DNA from: Pseudomonadota bacterium
GTDB taxonomy: Bacteria > Myxococcota_A > Polyangia > Polyangiales > Polyangiaceae
Length of the DNA: 64,000 bases
Assembly: GCA_023398955.1 (NCBI GenBank)
Contig: JAEWRL010000012.1
Location: 1 to 64,000, forward strand
Direction of reading: 5' to 3'
The notes under the pieces are model-generated. The model was not told the origin of the DNA. It did not search any database and saw nothing but the letters and a program-made list of their open reading frames with translations. A program made the position numbers and the translations under genes. Shown here one piece after another: positions 18,701 to 27,364 of this stretch (the stretch's first letter is position 1; each line of letters opens with the position of its first letter).

Positions 18701-19338
18701 CGCTCGAACGCTACACCGAGCTCGGGTCGGGGTTTCACATCGCCAGCCTCGACATGGAGCTACGTGGCTCCGGTGACCTGCTGGGGGCGGACCAAAGCGG
18801 GTATGTGGAGAGCGTGGGATTCGATGTCTTCTGTCGCATGTTGGACGAAGCACGTCGCGAGCTTCAAGGGCAGCCGCTCGACCACGAGATTGAACCCGAG
18901 CTCAGCGTTGACGTCGAGGCGCTGCTCCCCGATGACTACATCGCAGAGGTGGGGGTGCGCTTGAGTTTCTACAAGCGTTTGGCTAGCGCGGGGGACGAAG
19001 CAGACGTGGACGCGATCGCCACCGAGATGGAAGATCGCTTCGGCGTAGCCCCAGCGGCGGCCAGACACCTGGTCATCCTGATGCGTCTGAAGACGCACCT
19101 CAGGAGGCTGCGAGTCCTTGGCTGCGACGCCACGAGGGCGGCTGTCAAGCTGCACCTTCGACAGGACACGCCTCTCGACACAGTGAAGCTGCGCAGCGAG
19201 GTCAGCCGCAAGGGGTCACCATATCGGTTGACACCCGAGGGACGGCTCCTACGGCGGGCGCTCGACGCTGGACAAACCGAGCATGGACTGGCGCTCCTCG
19301 AAACGGTCATCGGGGAGCTCGACTCATTTACTGCTTGA
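15736..19338 (+). CDS. mfd: Transcription-repair coupling factor Mfd
   Basis: This 1200-residue protein removes RNA polymerase stalled at DNA damage and recruits UvrA. The N-terminal third is UvrB-like (FAVRGSLVDVWPAGRREPVR). A CarD-like RNA polymerase interaction domain is near residues 530-600 (YVVHADHGIGRYEGLERR). The RecG-like motor follows: Walker A GDVGFGKTEVA near 684, DEEQRFGVTHKE, SATPIPRTLQLA, and YQLRGRVGRANERAYCYL. The C-terminal TRCF domain is present. Length is slightly above the E. coli protein. It ends in an 11-bp convergent overlap with aroC. Confidence 0.97.
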   Translation: MPLPTDLDPENAHRHLDSDERPHCDAQGVLAWSLEPGKQHHVVDVHGCAAALVAHQFVARHARSVLLLVPDDETADKTCADLKHFRRGFRRWHNQNLPAHPELPTHLPTAEDTPYSRIHPDRRTVQARSAALYTLATSRAPRVIVATAESLLRRVPRREHLEAVGLRLSVNGDLDTRTGSDRLVAAGYLRAPVVEDPGTFAVRGSLVDVWPAGRREPVRIDLLGDAILTIRSFDPEDQRSLGDLDAVELPPAREAALLVGTSEVVKARLRELCDAANYPSTKARKFIDDVSSGSAFAGLTSYLPAFADLVPLWHLLEPDCIVLVHQPDAVSAALQDAASRTEAAFADSSEGAPSYPPERLIVGRDELESFIARHASLALHRHGIAGRQEGQWCQAWTDVPLAAPSLATTDHAELGRRIQQSRSERGARGSLEPLFAALQLWQEQGLDIILCARGGTQADRLSSLLTHRGFLVEREETASEPGTIKVSVGPLARGVVAPMEALVLLAEEEVFGHRSHRQRKRTKSLSRAMLEDLRALTPGDYVVHADHGIGRYEGLERRSLTGVPVELLIISYLGGKLYLPVYRLNQIEKYAGAEASPKLDRLGGQSFAKTKARVARKVRELADQLLRLHAERDVRQRPPLPPRGDDYAAFEATFPYEETADQAAAIEEVMHDLESCRVMDRLVCGDVGFGKTEVAIRAAYRAALAGRQVALLCPTTVLAQQHFRTMSARLAPYGVDVASLSRFSTKAEQTRTLRGLAAGAVDVVVGTHRLLSKDVHFKNLGLLVVDEEQRFGVTHKERLKALKLDVDVLTLSATPIPRTLQLAIGGLRDMSVISTPPSERRAVRTFTSRFDPGVVREAILRELARGGQVFYVYNRVEGLYERAARLEQLIPEARIGVAHGQLRESALERVMVSFVDGEFDVLVCTAIVESGLDISRANTIVVDRADLFGLSQLYQLRGRVGRANERAYCYLLVPGTNEMTDDARSRVEALERYTELGSGFHIASLDMELRGSGDLLGADQSGYVESVGFDVFCRMLDEARRELQGQPLDHEIEPELSVDVEALLPDDYIAEVGVRLSFYKRLASAGDEADVDAIATEMEDRFGVAPAAARHLVILMRLKTHLRRLRVLGCDATRAAVKLHLRQDTPLDTVKLRSEVSRKGSPYRLTPEGRLLRRALDAGQTEHGLALLETVIGELDSFTA

Positions 19339-20461
19339 CGGAAACCGGGACCCCACACTGCCCGCGCCATCGCAGCCAGTGATCGGCAAGGACCAATGCG
19401 ACCATGGCCTCCGCGATGGGGACAAAGCGAGGGAGCAGACACGGATCGTGCCGACCGCGAGTGCTCAAGGTGGTTGCTCGTCCCGCGTCATCGACGGTCG
19501 GCTGCTCGCGGGAAAGGCTACTGGTGGGTTTGACGGCCGCTCGAAGCACGATGGGCATTCCCGACGAAATCCCACCCAGCATGCCGCCGTGGCGATTGGT
19601 GAGCGTCGAGGGCTGTTGAGCGCCTTCACTGGGCGGCACGAAAACGTCGTTGTTGTCGCTGCCGCGCAGCGTCGCACATCCGAAGCCGATTCCGTACTCG
19701 ACGCCCAACACGGCAGGAAGGCTGAGCAGGGCTTTGCCGAAGTCTGCTTTCAGCTTGTCGAAGACCGGTTCGCCCAGGCCCGGCGGCACATGTGTCGCGA
19801 CGATCTCGGCAATGCCACCAATCGAATCCTGGTCCCGTCTCACGCTGTCGATGAGCTCAGCCATTTGGCTCGCTGCGCCTGGATCGGGGCACCGTACAAT
19901 GTTGGGCTCCCCGCTCGGCAGGAACTCGACCTGCTGCTGGGTGACCGCTTCGGGACACGCTATCGCCGCTTTGACGGCCCCGACTTGAACGACGTAGGCG
20001 ACCACGCGCCCACCAAAGGCTTCCGCGATCAACTTCTTGGCGACTACACCCGCGGCAACTCGCGCCACGGTTTCCCTGGCGCTCGCCCTACCGCCGCCGC
20101 GGTAGTCGCGAAAGCCGTACTTCCGATCAAAGGTGAAGTCTGCATGGCCCGGACGGTACTTGGCTCGAATGTCCGAGTAGTCTCGACTCCGTTGGTCGGT
20201 GTTCCTGACTGCAATGGCAATGCTCGTCCCAGTCGTTGTTCCCTCGAACACCCCTGAGAGGATCTCCGGTGCGTCGTCCTCCTGGCGCTGGGTCACGAGA
20301 CGGCTCTGGCCGGGACGGCGCCGCGCGAGATCGCCAGCCAGGTCGTCGACCGACAAGGGGATCCCTGGCGGGCACCCATCCACGATGACCACGTTTGCTG
20401 GGCCATGCGACTCGCCAGCGGTAGTGACCCGGAACGCTTGACCGAAACTGTTGCCTGCCAT
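19328..20461 (-). CDS. aroC: Chorismate synthase
   Basis: A 377-residue enzyme converting 5-enolpyruvylshikimate-3-phosphate to chorismate with reduced FMN, the last shared step of aromatic biosynthesis. Family signatures are clear: TTAGESHGPANVVIVDG near the N-terminus, RPGHADFTFDRKYGFRDYRG and GRASARETVARVAAG. I used ATG 20461 (MAGNSFGQAFRVTT), which matches the family start. A chorismate mutase lies about 5 kb away at 25733, but the two are not in one operon. The 3' end overlaps the end of mfd by 11 bp. Confidence 0.96.
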   Translation of the reverse strand: MAGNSFGQAFRVTTAGESHGPANVVIVDGCPPGIPLSVDDLAGDLARRRPGQSRLVTQRQEDDAPEILSGVFEGTTTGTSIAIAVRNTDQRSRDYSDIRAKYRPGHADFTFDRKYGFRDYRGGGRASARETVARVAAGVVAKKLIAEAFGGRVVAYVVQVGAVKAAIACPEAVTQQQVEFLPSGEPNIVRCPDPGAASQMAELIDSVRRDQDSIGGIAEIVATHVPPGLGEPVFDKLKADFGKALLSLPAVLGVEYGIGFGCATLRGSDNNDVFVPPSEGAQQPSTLTNRHGGMLGGISSGMPIVLRAAVKPTSSLSREQPTVDDAGRATTLSTRGRHDPCLLPRFVPIAEAMVALVLADHWLRWRGQCGVPVSVKQ

Positions 20462-20964
20462 GAGTGCTTGAGCGTACCGATTCCAATGAACCAGCGCCAG
20501 GTCGCCAGGTCGTCCCGACCCGACGCATCCTTCAGCTGGGCGCGCACGTCTCGGCGTCCATCCCAGCTCTGAACGCGCAAAGACTTGGCCTGAGGACACC
20601 ACCTAGGTGTGCGGAAATCGTCGAGGTTCAGTGGCTCGCGCAGAACCAGGTGGCGGAACGTCAAAACGCGCCCAGCCGCTGGCTGGATGCGCGCCGGGTG
20701 GACGGCGCGAACCGCGCAGGGACGGCGCCCTGCTGCTCGAGCACCGCGCGAGCAGTTGTACCAGGCATACAGGGCTCGCTACTTGCTCGGGAAGACGTAC
20801 CAACGAGCGCGTGCAGCAGCCCCGCCGTGTCTGCCAGGACGCAAAAGGCCGACCGCAAGGCCAGCGCTTCGACACGGGAGGAGGCTTTCGGCAAGGGAAT
20901 CCGAACGGGACATCCAAGGGTCCTGCGCTTGCGCTCTGTGCTCGCCGACACATATCCCACGCTC
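20462..20964. other. No convincing gene
   Basis: About 500 bp upstream of aroC. All three plus frames and one minus frame are open over much of it, but none has a good start, a signal or a recognisable motif. Short protein-like stretches appear in different plus frames (for example EVQWLAQNQVAERQNAP around 20620 and REQLYQAYRARYLLGKTY around 20750). That pattern could be a decayed gene, or simply GC-rich noise. Confidence 0.4.
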
Positions 20965-21093
20965 ATGGAGCCTGGCCTTCTGACCCTCGCCAAGATAGTT
21001 GGCACCCTGGTTGTCTGCATCGGTGTCGTTCCCCTTCTCTTTCTCTTGGCCCCGGGAGCCGAGTCGGGTGAGCCCGTTCTCGATGACGACTGA
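20965..21093 (+). CDS. Possible 42-residue membrane protein
   Basis: ATG 20965 opens a short frame with one strongly hydrophobic helix (TLAKIVGTLVVCIGVVPL and a few more residues) followed by an acidic end (EPVLDDD). The profile is that of a single-pass small membrane protein. No ribosome site is visible upstream, and the same frame is open further upstream, so this could be the end of a longer decayed gene. It is listed because the hydrophobic segment stands out from its surroundings. Confidence 0.3.
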   Translation: MEPGLLTLAKIVGTLVVCIGVVPLLFLLAPGAESGEPVLDDD

Positions 21094-21145
21094 GGCACGG
21101 AGTCGTACCCATCGCTGACGAACGTCCCATGGTCGCCTCGATCGT

Positions 21146-24130
21146 TCAGGGACGCACCGCTTCCCGAACGACGCGCACACTGAGGACGGCTCCGTCGCGG
21201 ATCAGGTCGACGAGCAGATGGCTTCCAAGGGTGCCACCGAGCCGTGCACGAGCCTCGCCAATGCCCCGAGGAGAAATTCCGTCGATGCGTTTGATGATGT
21301 CTCCAGCTTGCAGACCCGCGCGCTCAGCCTCACTGCCCACCGCCACGTGGGCGACCGCGATGCCGTTCGGCCCCTCGCGCAAGGAGATGGCGAGCGACGC
21401 CGCAGCCGTATCGGTTTCGTCGCCATCGCCCGAGGCGCCTGAGGCCGCGAGCACAATCTGAACAGCTGTGAGTTCCCCGCCACTGACAAGGTCGACGGCC
21501 AAGGTACCGCGCCCAACCCCGTCTGCACGTGCCTGCAGGAGAACCTTTCCCAACTGAAGCCCGGTCAAACGGAAAGCGCCCCGCTCATCGGCGGCGACAC
21601 TGGGCGAGGCCCCCCCACCTGCAGGGACGAGATCGGGCATGGCGCCCGCTCCCACCCGCGCCCCCGGAACGACTTGGCCTTCCATGTCGACGACGACTCC
21701 ACTGACGGCAGCACCGTCGGGAAGGTCTAGCTCAGGAAGCTCCACCTCCGTATCCGCGCGAGCGGGCCGCACAATTTCCATGGAAAGCTCTGCCGCCGCA
21801 TAGTCCGGATGAACGGCACGAAGCCTGGCGGCTCCCGGCTCCACGTCGACGAACCGGTAGCTCCCGACCTCGTCCGTGACCGCGGCACGCCGACGACCGC
21901 TCTGGAAGAGGATTACGTCAGCCCCGGCAACGTAGCGACGGCCTCGAACCGCCGTGACTTGCCCCACCACGATGAGACCGGACTTGAGTGCGAAACGGGC
22001 TTCTGCTGGGGCTGAGTCGAAGGTCCGTCGAGCTGCAGCGTATCCGTCTCTCTCGACCGTAACGCTCACCTCCAAACCTCGCACGTCGGGTATGAGGGCG
22101 CGGCCGTCCTCGCCTGTGAAGAGAGTCTGCCGGATGGGGACGGCAGGATCGAGAGACGCTAGAAGGATCTGTGCTCCTGCGAGCGGTCGCCCCATGTCGT
22201 CGACGACGAGTAGCTCGCTGTCCTCGCGGAGATCGGGGAGCGTCAGCTCGAGTTCGCGGGAAGCCAGGACGACCGTGTCCACGTCGCGCCGCAACACGGG
22301 TCGGTGGGGATTCTCTGGGCGAGAGACGCTGAGGACCACATGGGCCGGCACCGCCGCAAAGGCGAACGTGCCGTCCGCTGCCGTGAAGGTCGTCTTCTGA
22401 ACCAGGCCACGCTGCCCTTGAATGTCGATGCGGGCACCTGCGACCGGCAGGTCACGCTCATCCAGCAAGCGTCCATCGAGGGCCACGCCCCCTCGCAACG
22501 CGACGGTGACCTCCGCGCTTTGGCCGGGACCCAGCGGGACTACGTCGCTGACCCCAGGCAAGTAGGAGGGATGGCGCACGAGGGCGCGCACTCGGCCAGG
22601 AGTCACTGGTTGCACCGCGAAATACCCGGTATCCCGAGTGACCCAGGCCTGCACCGGCGCGGGCGCTGCACCAGGCACGTCCGACGCATATCCAAGGCGC
22701 GGGATCGGCGGAACGGCGCCAGGCATCACGCCAAGCTCGCCCGCCGGAACCAGAGGCAGCGGCCCCGCAAGAGACCACTCGAAATGGGTATCACGGAAGG
22801 CATTGCTCCACGGGGTGTCCGCCAGCGGCATTCCGGCCAGATCGCTGCCGATCACCTCGATGGATGCGCCCGCTACGGGAAATCCTCGCTCGTCGACGAC
22901 TCGGCCCCGTAGAATGCCACCGCGTAGCAGCCCGATTCTCAACGGCTCCGACGACTCCTGGGGAACCTCCAGAAGACTGCTGGGGACGAAGCCGTCGGCG
23001 CGAGCTCTGACGAATGCCGCGGCACGCACCGGACCAAGGACTATCCTGCCCTCTGCGTTGGTTCGGCCGCGTAGGGGGAATGGACTGATGCCATGCTCCA
23101 CCAGGAGAACATCCGCATTCGCGAGGGCCGCTTGAAGGGGGTCAGCAGCGTCGTAAACGGCTATCGGCACACGGCGGCCGGTGCCCAGCCGAATCGTAAC
23201 GCTGGAGTCCTGACCGTGGCTCAGCTCCAAGCCAAAGAGCGTCGAGCTGACCTGATCCCCGCGCGCCGCTCGTAGTTCGTAGATGCCGCCCAGCAGCCCG
23301 AGCACCGTGACCGAGCCATCCTGCCCGGTGCTTGCGCGCCGGGAGGGCCAGAGTGCTGCGCCACTGAGCCACACCTCCGCCCCGGGAGCTGGCGTGCCGT
23401 CGGAAGCCAAGACGAGGATGCGCAGGGCTGCCAGGCGACGCAGCACGACACTCAGTGACCCGCCCACGTCGTGCCGCGTTACGGACTCGAACCCTCGCGC
23501 GGAAACCCGTACCGACCAGGTCGGGGCAGGAAGGCGCCGGACGCGCACGGTCCCCTCCTCGGCCGTGACCGCTCCGAACGGAAGAGCATCCCCGGAGTGG
23601 ATGAGAACGGTGGCGGCGGGGATTGGTTCCCCCGTTTCGGTGCGTACCGAGATCGCGAGCTCGTGAGCTCGGCCGAGCTCCAACTCGACGGTCGCAACGC
23701 CATGCTGCGTGGTCAGCTGCGACGAAGCACGCGCGAAACCGGGGGCCTCGGCCAAGACCCAAAGGTTTCCCTCAGGGACACCCTCGAGCTCGATGGTCCC
23801 CGTGGCATCGGTGCGGCCCGAGCCCGCATCAAAGTACTCGGCGGTCTGCTCCCAGAACAGGTGCACCGTCGCGTTGGGCAGCGGCGCACGGGTAGCTTCA
23901 TCGCGCACGTGAACTCGGACCCGAGCATGACCGGAGTGGTGGGGGACGGCCGGTGCCAGCGCCGCTCGAACCATGAGGCGAGAAGGCGGCGTATCCTGGA
24001 GCGATAGCGCGAACAACAAGCAGGTCAGGCTCGCCAGCAGCACCGTGATCAGATCAGTGGGCCTTCGCGCAGGCACGAATCGGAGCACAACGCGCGGCGG
24101 GCTACTCGAATTCCGTTTGCCGAGGATCAC
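21146..24130 (-). CDS. Large envelope protein: carboxypeptidase-regulatory-like repeats plus C-terminal PDZ
   Basis: A protein of about 994 residues. After an N-terminal signal/anchor (DLITVLLASLTCLLFALSL) it is built from roughly eight or nine beta-sandwich modules of the carboxypeptidase regulatory-like/Ig type. Each has the VVDERGFPVAGASIEVIG-style opening, for example LDERDLPVAGARIDIQG, VDDMGRPLAGAQILLAS and VVDMEGQVVPGARVGAG. The last 90 residues form a PDZ domain (AERAGLQAGDIIKRIDGISP). It is probably a periplasmic or surface protein that binds partners. The frame is open to a GTG at 24286; I chose GTG 24130, and the true start may be either. It is divergent from a VWA lipoprotein. Confidence 0.8.
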   Translation of the reverse strand: MILGKRNSSSPPRVVLRFVPARRPTDLITVLLASLTCLLFALSLQDTPPSRLMVRAALAPAVPHHSGHARVRVHVRDEATRAPLPNATVHLFWEQTAEYFDAGSGRTDATGTIELEGVPEGNLWVLAEAPGFARASSQLTTQHGVATVELELGRAHELAISVRTETGEPIPAATVLIHSGDALPFGAVTAEEGTVRVRRLPAPTWSVRVSARGFESVTRHDVGGSLSVVLRRLAALRILVLASDGTPAPGAEVWLSGAALWPSRRASTGQDGSVTVLGLLGGIYELRAARGDQVSSTLFGLELSHGQDSSVTIRLGTGRRVPIAVYDAADPLQAALANADVLLVEHGISPFPLRGRTNAEGRIVLGPVRAAAFVRARADGFVPSSLLEVPQESSEPLRIGLLRGGILRGRVVDERGFPVAGASIEVIGSDLAGMPLADTPWSNAFRDTHFEWSLAGPLPLVPAGELGVMPGAVPPIPRLGYASDVPGAAPAPVQAWVTRDTGYFAVQPVTPGRVRALVRHPSYLPGVSDVVPLGPGQSAEVTVALRGGVALDGRLLDERDLPVAGARIDIQGQRGLVQKTTFTAADGTFAFAAVPAHVVLSVSRPENPHRPVLRRDVDTVVLASRELELTLPDLREDSELLVVDDMGRPLAGAQILLASLDPAVPIRQTLFTGEDGRALIPDVRGLEVSVTVERDGYAAARRTFDSAPAEARFALKSGLIVVGQVTAVRGRRYVAGADVILFQSGRRRAAVTDEVGSYRFVDVEPGAARLRAVHPDYAAAELSMEIVRPARADTEVELPELDLPDGAAVSGVVVDMEGQVVPGARVGAGAMPDLVPAGGGASPSVAADERGAFRLTGLQLGKVLLQARADGVGRGTLAVDLVSGGELTAVQIVLAASGASGDGDETDTAAASLAISLREGPNGIAVAHVAVGSEAERAGLQAGDIIKRIDGISPRGIGEARARLGGTLGSHLLVDLIRDGAVLSVRVVREAVRP

Positions 24131-24343
24131 TACGCAAGGGGATAGCGGGCACGTTCCAAACCGTCGAGGCAGGCTGTTGAGCCGTCCTGAGCCGCGGTTC
24201 GATTGACTTTGGACATAGGAAGGCACGGCGCTGGCCCGAAGGCCGTGGCGAAGCACGACGCAACGGCCCGTGGGTGCGCTGTTCACCGGGAAACTCGCAC
24301 TATACTACCGGCACCGAGCGTCGTTGATACAGCCGAGGTGTTC

Positions 24344-25597
24344 GTGGCCGATCCAGCACAGCTCCCGACGCCGAATCCGGATTCATTGCCTCGGCGGGTT
24401 CTCCACGCCACGAGGGCCTTGCTCGTCGCGCTTGCCATCGTGTCGTGCGAGGAAGCGCGGCCGGCACCGGCTGGCTACGCTGCAGCCCCTGGCGGCTCTC
24501 GGGATGCTGGGACAGAACTCGAGCTGGACGGCGGCAGCAATCAACATGGCCCGCCAAGCGGCGATGCGAGCGGGTTCTGCGGAAATCAGCGGATCGCCCA
24601 GGTCATCGAGCGGCCGAATGTCTACTTCGTGGTCGACCGCTCAGGAAGCATGGCGGATGCGCCCGAGGGGGAGCCCCGAACCAAGTACGAGTCGGTCAGG
24701 CTAGCCCTGAGGGAAGTGCTCAGCCAAGTTGGCCACAGGGTGCGCTACGGCGCTGCCGTGTTCCCATCGCGAAGCGCCGACGACGACTGCGCCCCCGGGG
24801 CAGAGGTCTTCCCGACGCGGGAAGGCGATCCCGTTGCCTACGCGTTACGAGGAGAGCTGGGACCCACCCTGCTGGAGCTTCTCACGGTGCTGAGCCGCTT
24901 TCCGAGTCAGGGCTCGACGCCCATCGACGCCACACTGCGAGCCCTCGCGCCGTCGTTGCAGGCCCTCCGCGGAGAGACCGTCGTCATCTTGGCGACGGAC
25001 GGGGAGCCAAACTGCGGTGAGTTCGACTACTGCGAGCCCGCAGACTGCCAGCTCGTGCGCGACCGCTATGTGCTGACGAATGGCTGGATATGCGCAAACG
25101 ACCTGAACTGCTGCGATCCGGAGGTCGTGACCAACGGACCGCAGTTTTGCGTGGACGACGTCTCGACACAGGCAACGCTCCACGAACTGGCCGAGGCGGG
25201 GATCCATACTTACGTGATTGGTTTGCCGGGAAGCGAAGCGAGTGCCGATGTCTTGAACGCGCTTGCTCGCGCTGGGGCCGCACAGGTGGGTCTAGAAGGG
25301 CCAGATCCGGCGTCCTATTACCCGGTGCGGAGCGCGGAGGAGCTGTCTGCGACGTTGCGCAGCATCACGACGTCCGTGTCCATCGATTGCCACATTGACC
25401 TCGAGGCAGAACCGCCCGTCCCTTCAGAGGTGAACGTCTACTTCGACGGCGTCGTGATTCCTGCCGATTCGAAAGACGGTTGGCAGCTGCAAGGAGAGCA
25501 GCAGATCCAGATCAAGGGCGAGGCCTGCCGCCGGCTGCGAGGAGGCGACGTCTACGAGGTCCACATAGTGGCCGGATGTCCGACAGTCGTCCTCTGA
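24344..25597 (+). CDS. VWA-domain lipoprotein
   Basis: A lipoprotein of about 417 residues. The signal ends in the lipobox AIVSC; the frame is open upstream to 24203, but GTG 24344 (preceded by GAGG) or GTG 24338 gives a normal signal length. The von Willebrand A domain (residues 90-350) has the metal site FVVDRSGSMAD and ILATDGEPNCG. Eleven or so cysteines in the second half (CGEFDYCEPADCQ, CANDLNCCDPE) suggest disulfides and an extracytoplasmic site. A TATACT box at 24301 could be a -10 element; no good -35 is seen. It probably mediates protein contacts at the surface. Confidence 0.85.
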   Translation: MADPAQLPTPNPDSLPRRVLHATRALLVALAIVSCEEARPAPAGYAAAPGGSRDAGTELELDGGSNQHGPPSGDASGFCGNQRIAQVIERPNVYFVVDRSGSMADAPEGEPRTKYESVRLALREVLSQVGHRVRYGAAVFPSRSADDDCAPGAEVFPTREGDPVAYALRGELGPTLLELLTVLSRFPSQGSTPIDATLRALAPSLQALRGETVVILATDGEPNCGEFDYCEPADCQLVRDRYVLTNGWICANDLNCCDPEVVTNGPQFCVDDVSTQATLHELAEAGIHTYVIGLPGSEASADVLNALARAGAAQVGLEGPDPASYYPVRSAEELSATLRSITTSVSIDCHIDLEAEPPVPSEVNVYFDGVVIPADSKDGWQLQGEQQIQIKGEACRRLRGGDVYEVHIVAGCPTVVL

Positions 25598-25732
25598 TTC
25601 GGCGGGCTCCTCGCGCTCTCTCGCTCTCGAGTCGCTGTGGCGTGCGTGCACTAGCGCTTTCGACGACGGATCTCGCCGCCAGAGCGCCCCTCCGGGCTCG
25701 CATCCGCCGCGTGACGGAGCTAGCATGGCGCC

Positions 25733-26017
25733 GTGAACGTCGACCCCGAACTGGAAAACCTACGCCGCGACATCGACGAGGTAGATCAACGAATTCTCGA
25801 CTTGGTTGCACGTCGAGTGAGCATCGTCTGTGAGGTTGCAGAGCTCAAGCGACAGCGTGGGATGGCCGTGTACGATCCCGACCGCGAGCGCGACATGTTG
25901 CGCAGGTTGTCAGAGCGCAGCGAAGCGCCGCTGGATGCGCACACCGTTCAGCGCGTATTCGAGCGCCTCATCGACGAATGCCGACGCATCGAGCAGCTCC
26001 ACATGACGAGCCGGTAA
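25733..26017 (+). CDS. Chorismate mutase (AroQ class)
   Basis: A 94-residue all-helical chorismate mutase, converting chorismate to prephenate for Phe/Tyr synthesis. The AroQ pattern is clear: ENLRRDIDEVDQRILDLVAR, then RVSIVCEVAELKRQRG with the catalytic lysine, then YDPDRERDMLRRL. It starts at GTG 25733; an ATG ten bases upstream is out of frame and closes at once. It is a monofunctional enzyme with no dehydratase or dehydrogenase fused. It converges with the MA-peptidase gene, 8 bp apart. Confidence 0.92.
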   Translation: MNVDPELENLRRDIDEVDQRILDLVARRVSIVCEVAELKRQRGMAVYDPDRERDMLRRLSERSEAPLDAHTVQRVFERLIDECRRIEQLHMTSR

Positions 26018-26025
26018 ACCCAGCT

Positions 26026-27219
26026 TCAGTGTAACGTGTGCCAACACCCTTCGTGCTCAACCTTCGGGATCTCGACCTCCCGCTTGGGAGTCGGCATGGA
26101 GATGCGGTGGCGCGGCGCGTGACGTGCAACGACCAGGTTGATGCGAGGTTCCTGGAGCGCCGCCTCGGGCGTGGCGACCACCGCCCTGCGGCGCGTCTCT
26201 TCCTGATCCCACCGTGCGAGGGTTTGGCGATCTCGCCGACGCCGGCGCTTCCAACCCCATACGAAGAGGGCTACTGCTCCCACCCAGATGAATCCACCGC
26301 TGAAGAACACGGGCCAGAAGGTGTAGCGGCGCGCGACGTCCTGCCTCCACTCGTACTCCAGCTGGGCGACTTCGAGTCCGTAGGCCGCCTTCACTGCTTC
26401 CTCGAACGGGCGCTCTTGACGCATTAGCTCCACCAGGCGTTCGAATCGGTGGCGCTCCTGTGTGCGCACCAGGAAACGCACGATGTCAGCGGCTTGGGCA
26501 TATGCGATGGAGGCCGTCGTGGCGTCCCTCGGGAAGCCGCGTTCGAGCTGGTTCAAGGGTATCAAGGTGTCCGCGAGGGTCGCCGTCCACAGGGTCTGAA
26601 GACGGGGGAAAGAGCTCTCGCCCGACGCGAAGACAGCGAAACCTTCATTGAACCAGCGCGGGACAGGGCGCCCTTCGAGTGCGTCGTGAAGGGCAACGTG
26701 TGCGAGCTCGTGTCGGAAGACTTCCCCGAGATTGTGGCGAGCATTCGCGCTGTCCGGCTCGAGTGTCAGGAGTACGAGCCCGAGCGAGGAGTATGCCACA
26801 CCGCCGGCGTAGCTGGGATACGGCGCGCCTTCTGGGGCAAGCGTTGCCATTTCCGCTCGCGTGCGCGCGACATACACTGCGACGTCCCGCAACACGGGCT
26901 GTCCAAGGCGCGTAATGAGCTCGGCCCGCACCTGCCCCGACGCTTCGATGAGCGGCTGAACCCGAGCCTCGATCTCCGGAGGATAGGCGAAGAGGATGGA
27001 AGCCTTCGCCTCCGTCTTGAACCCCGGCGGTACAGGCGTACGCTTCAAGCCATCCCGCAGGACGGGTGCGTCGCCGGGCGGCAGCAGGTGTGCAGCCAAA
27101 CCGGCGGCGCCGGTCGCGCCTGCTACACCGGGACGCGCCACCGCCCCAAGGAGCAACAGGACTACCAGTAGTAGGCTGCTTAGGGCTCCCGTAAGCCGCC
27201 TTGGGCTCGTTGGCCGCAT
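26026..27219 (-). CDS. MA-clan (gluzincin-like) metallopeptidase with C-terminal membrane helix
   Basis: A 397-residue protein. I used ATG 27219, which begins a clear signal peptide (RRLTGALSSLLLVVLLLLGA). The zinc motif HELAH is near residue 169, and the third ligand lies in PRWFNEGFAVF about 20 residues later, as in peptidase MA-like proteins. A membrane helix near 320 (WPVFFSGGFIWVGAVALFVW) is followed by a very basic cytosolic tail (GWKRRRRRDRQ). So the peptidase domain faces the periplasm. It is the last gene of a minus-strand run beginning at 32705. Confidence 0.8.
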   Translation of the reverse strand: MRPTSPRRLTGALSSLLLVVLLLLGAVARPGVAGATGAAGLAAHLLPPGDAPVLRDGLKRTPVPPGFKTEAKASILFAYPPEIEARVQPLIEASGQVRAELITRLGQPVLRDVAVYVARTRAEMATLAPEGAPYPSYAGGVAYSSLGLVLLTLEPDSANARHNLGEVFRHELAHVALHDALEGRPVPRWFNEGFAVFASGESSFPRLQTLWTATLADTLIPLNQLERGFPRDATTASIAYAQAADIVRFLVRTQERHRFERLVELMRQERPFEEAVKAAYGLEVAQLEYEWRQDVARRYTFWPVFFSGGFIWVGAVALFVWGWKRRRRRDRQTLARWDQEETRRRAVVATPEAALQEPRINLVVARHAPRHRISMPTPKREVEIPKVEHEGCWHTLH

Positions 27220-27364
27220 CGCTCCGGGCAGGTTGGGTCGTCCAGCCGCCGCGTCTTTAGGGTCGCTGGCCCGACGCTGCATCGGAATCAGTATGGATCC
27301 GCTTTTCCCCCGCGTCGCCCCCAGCCTCGTCAATTTTCCGGCCGAGCCGTGTCGTCTCCAGGGG

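Noticed and set aside
20464..21093. 209-codon plus-strand frame starting at GTG 20464
   Set aside because: Only its last 42 codons look protein-like. The upstream part has no motif, no ribosome site and no signal, so the long version is not annotated.
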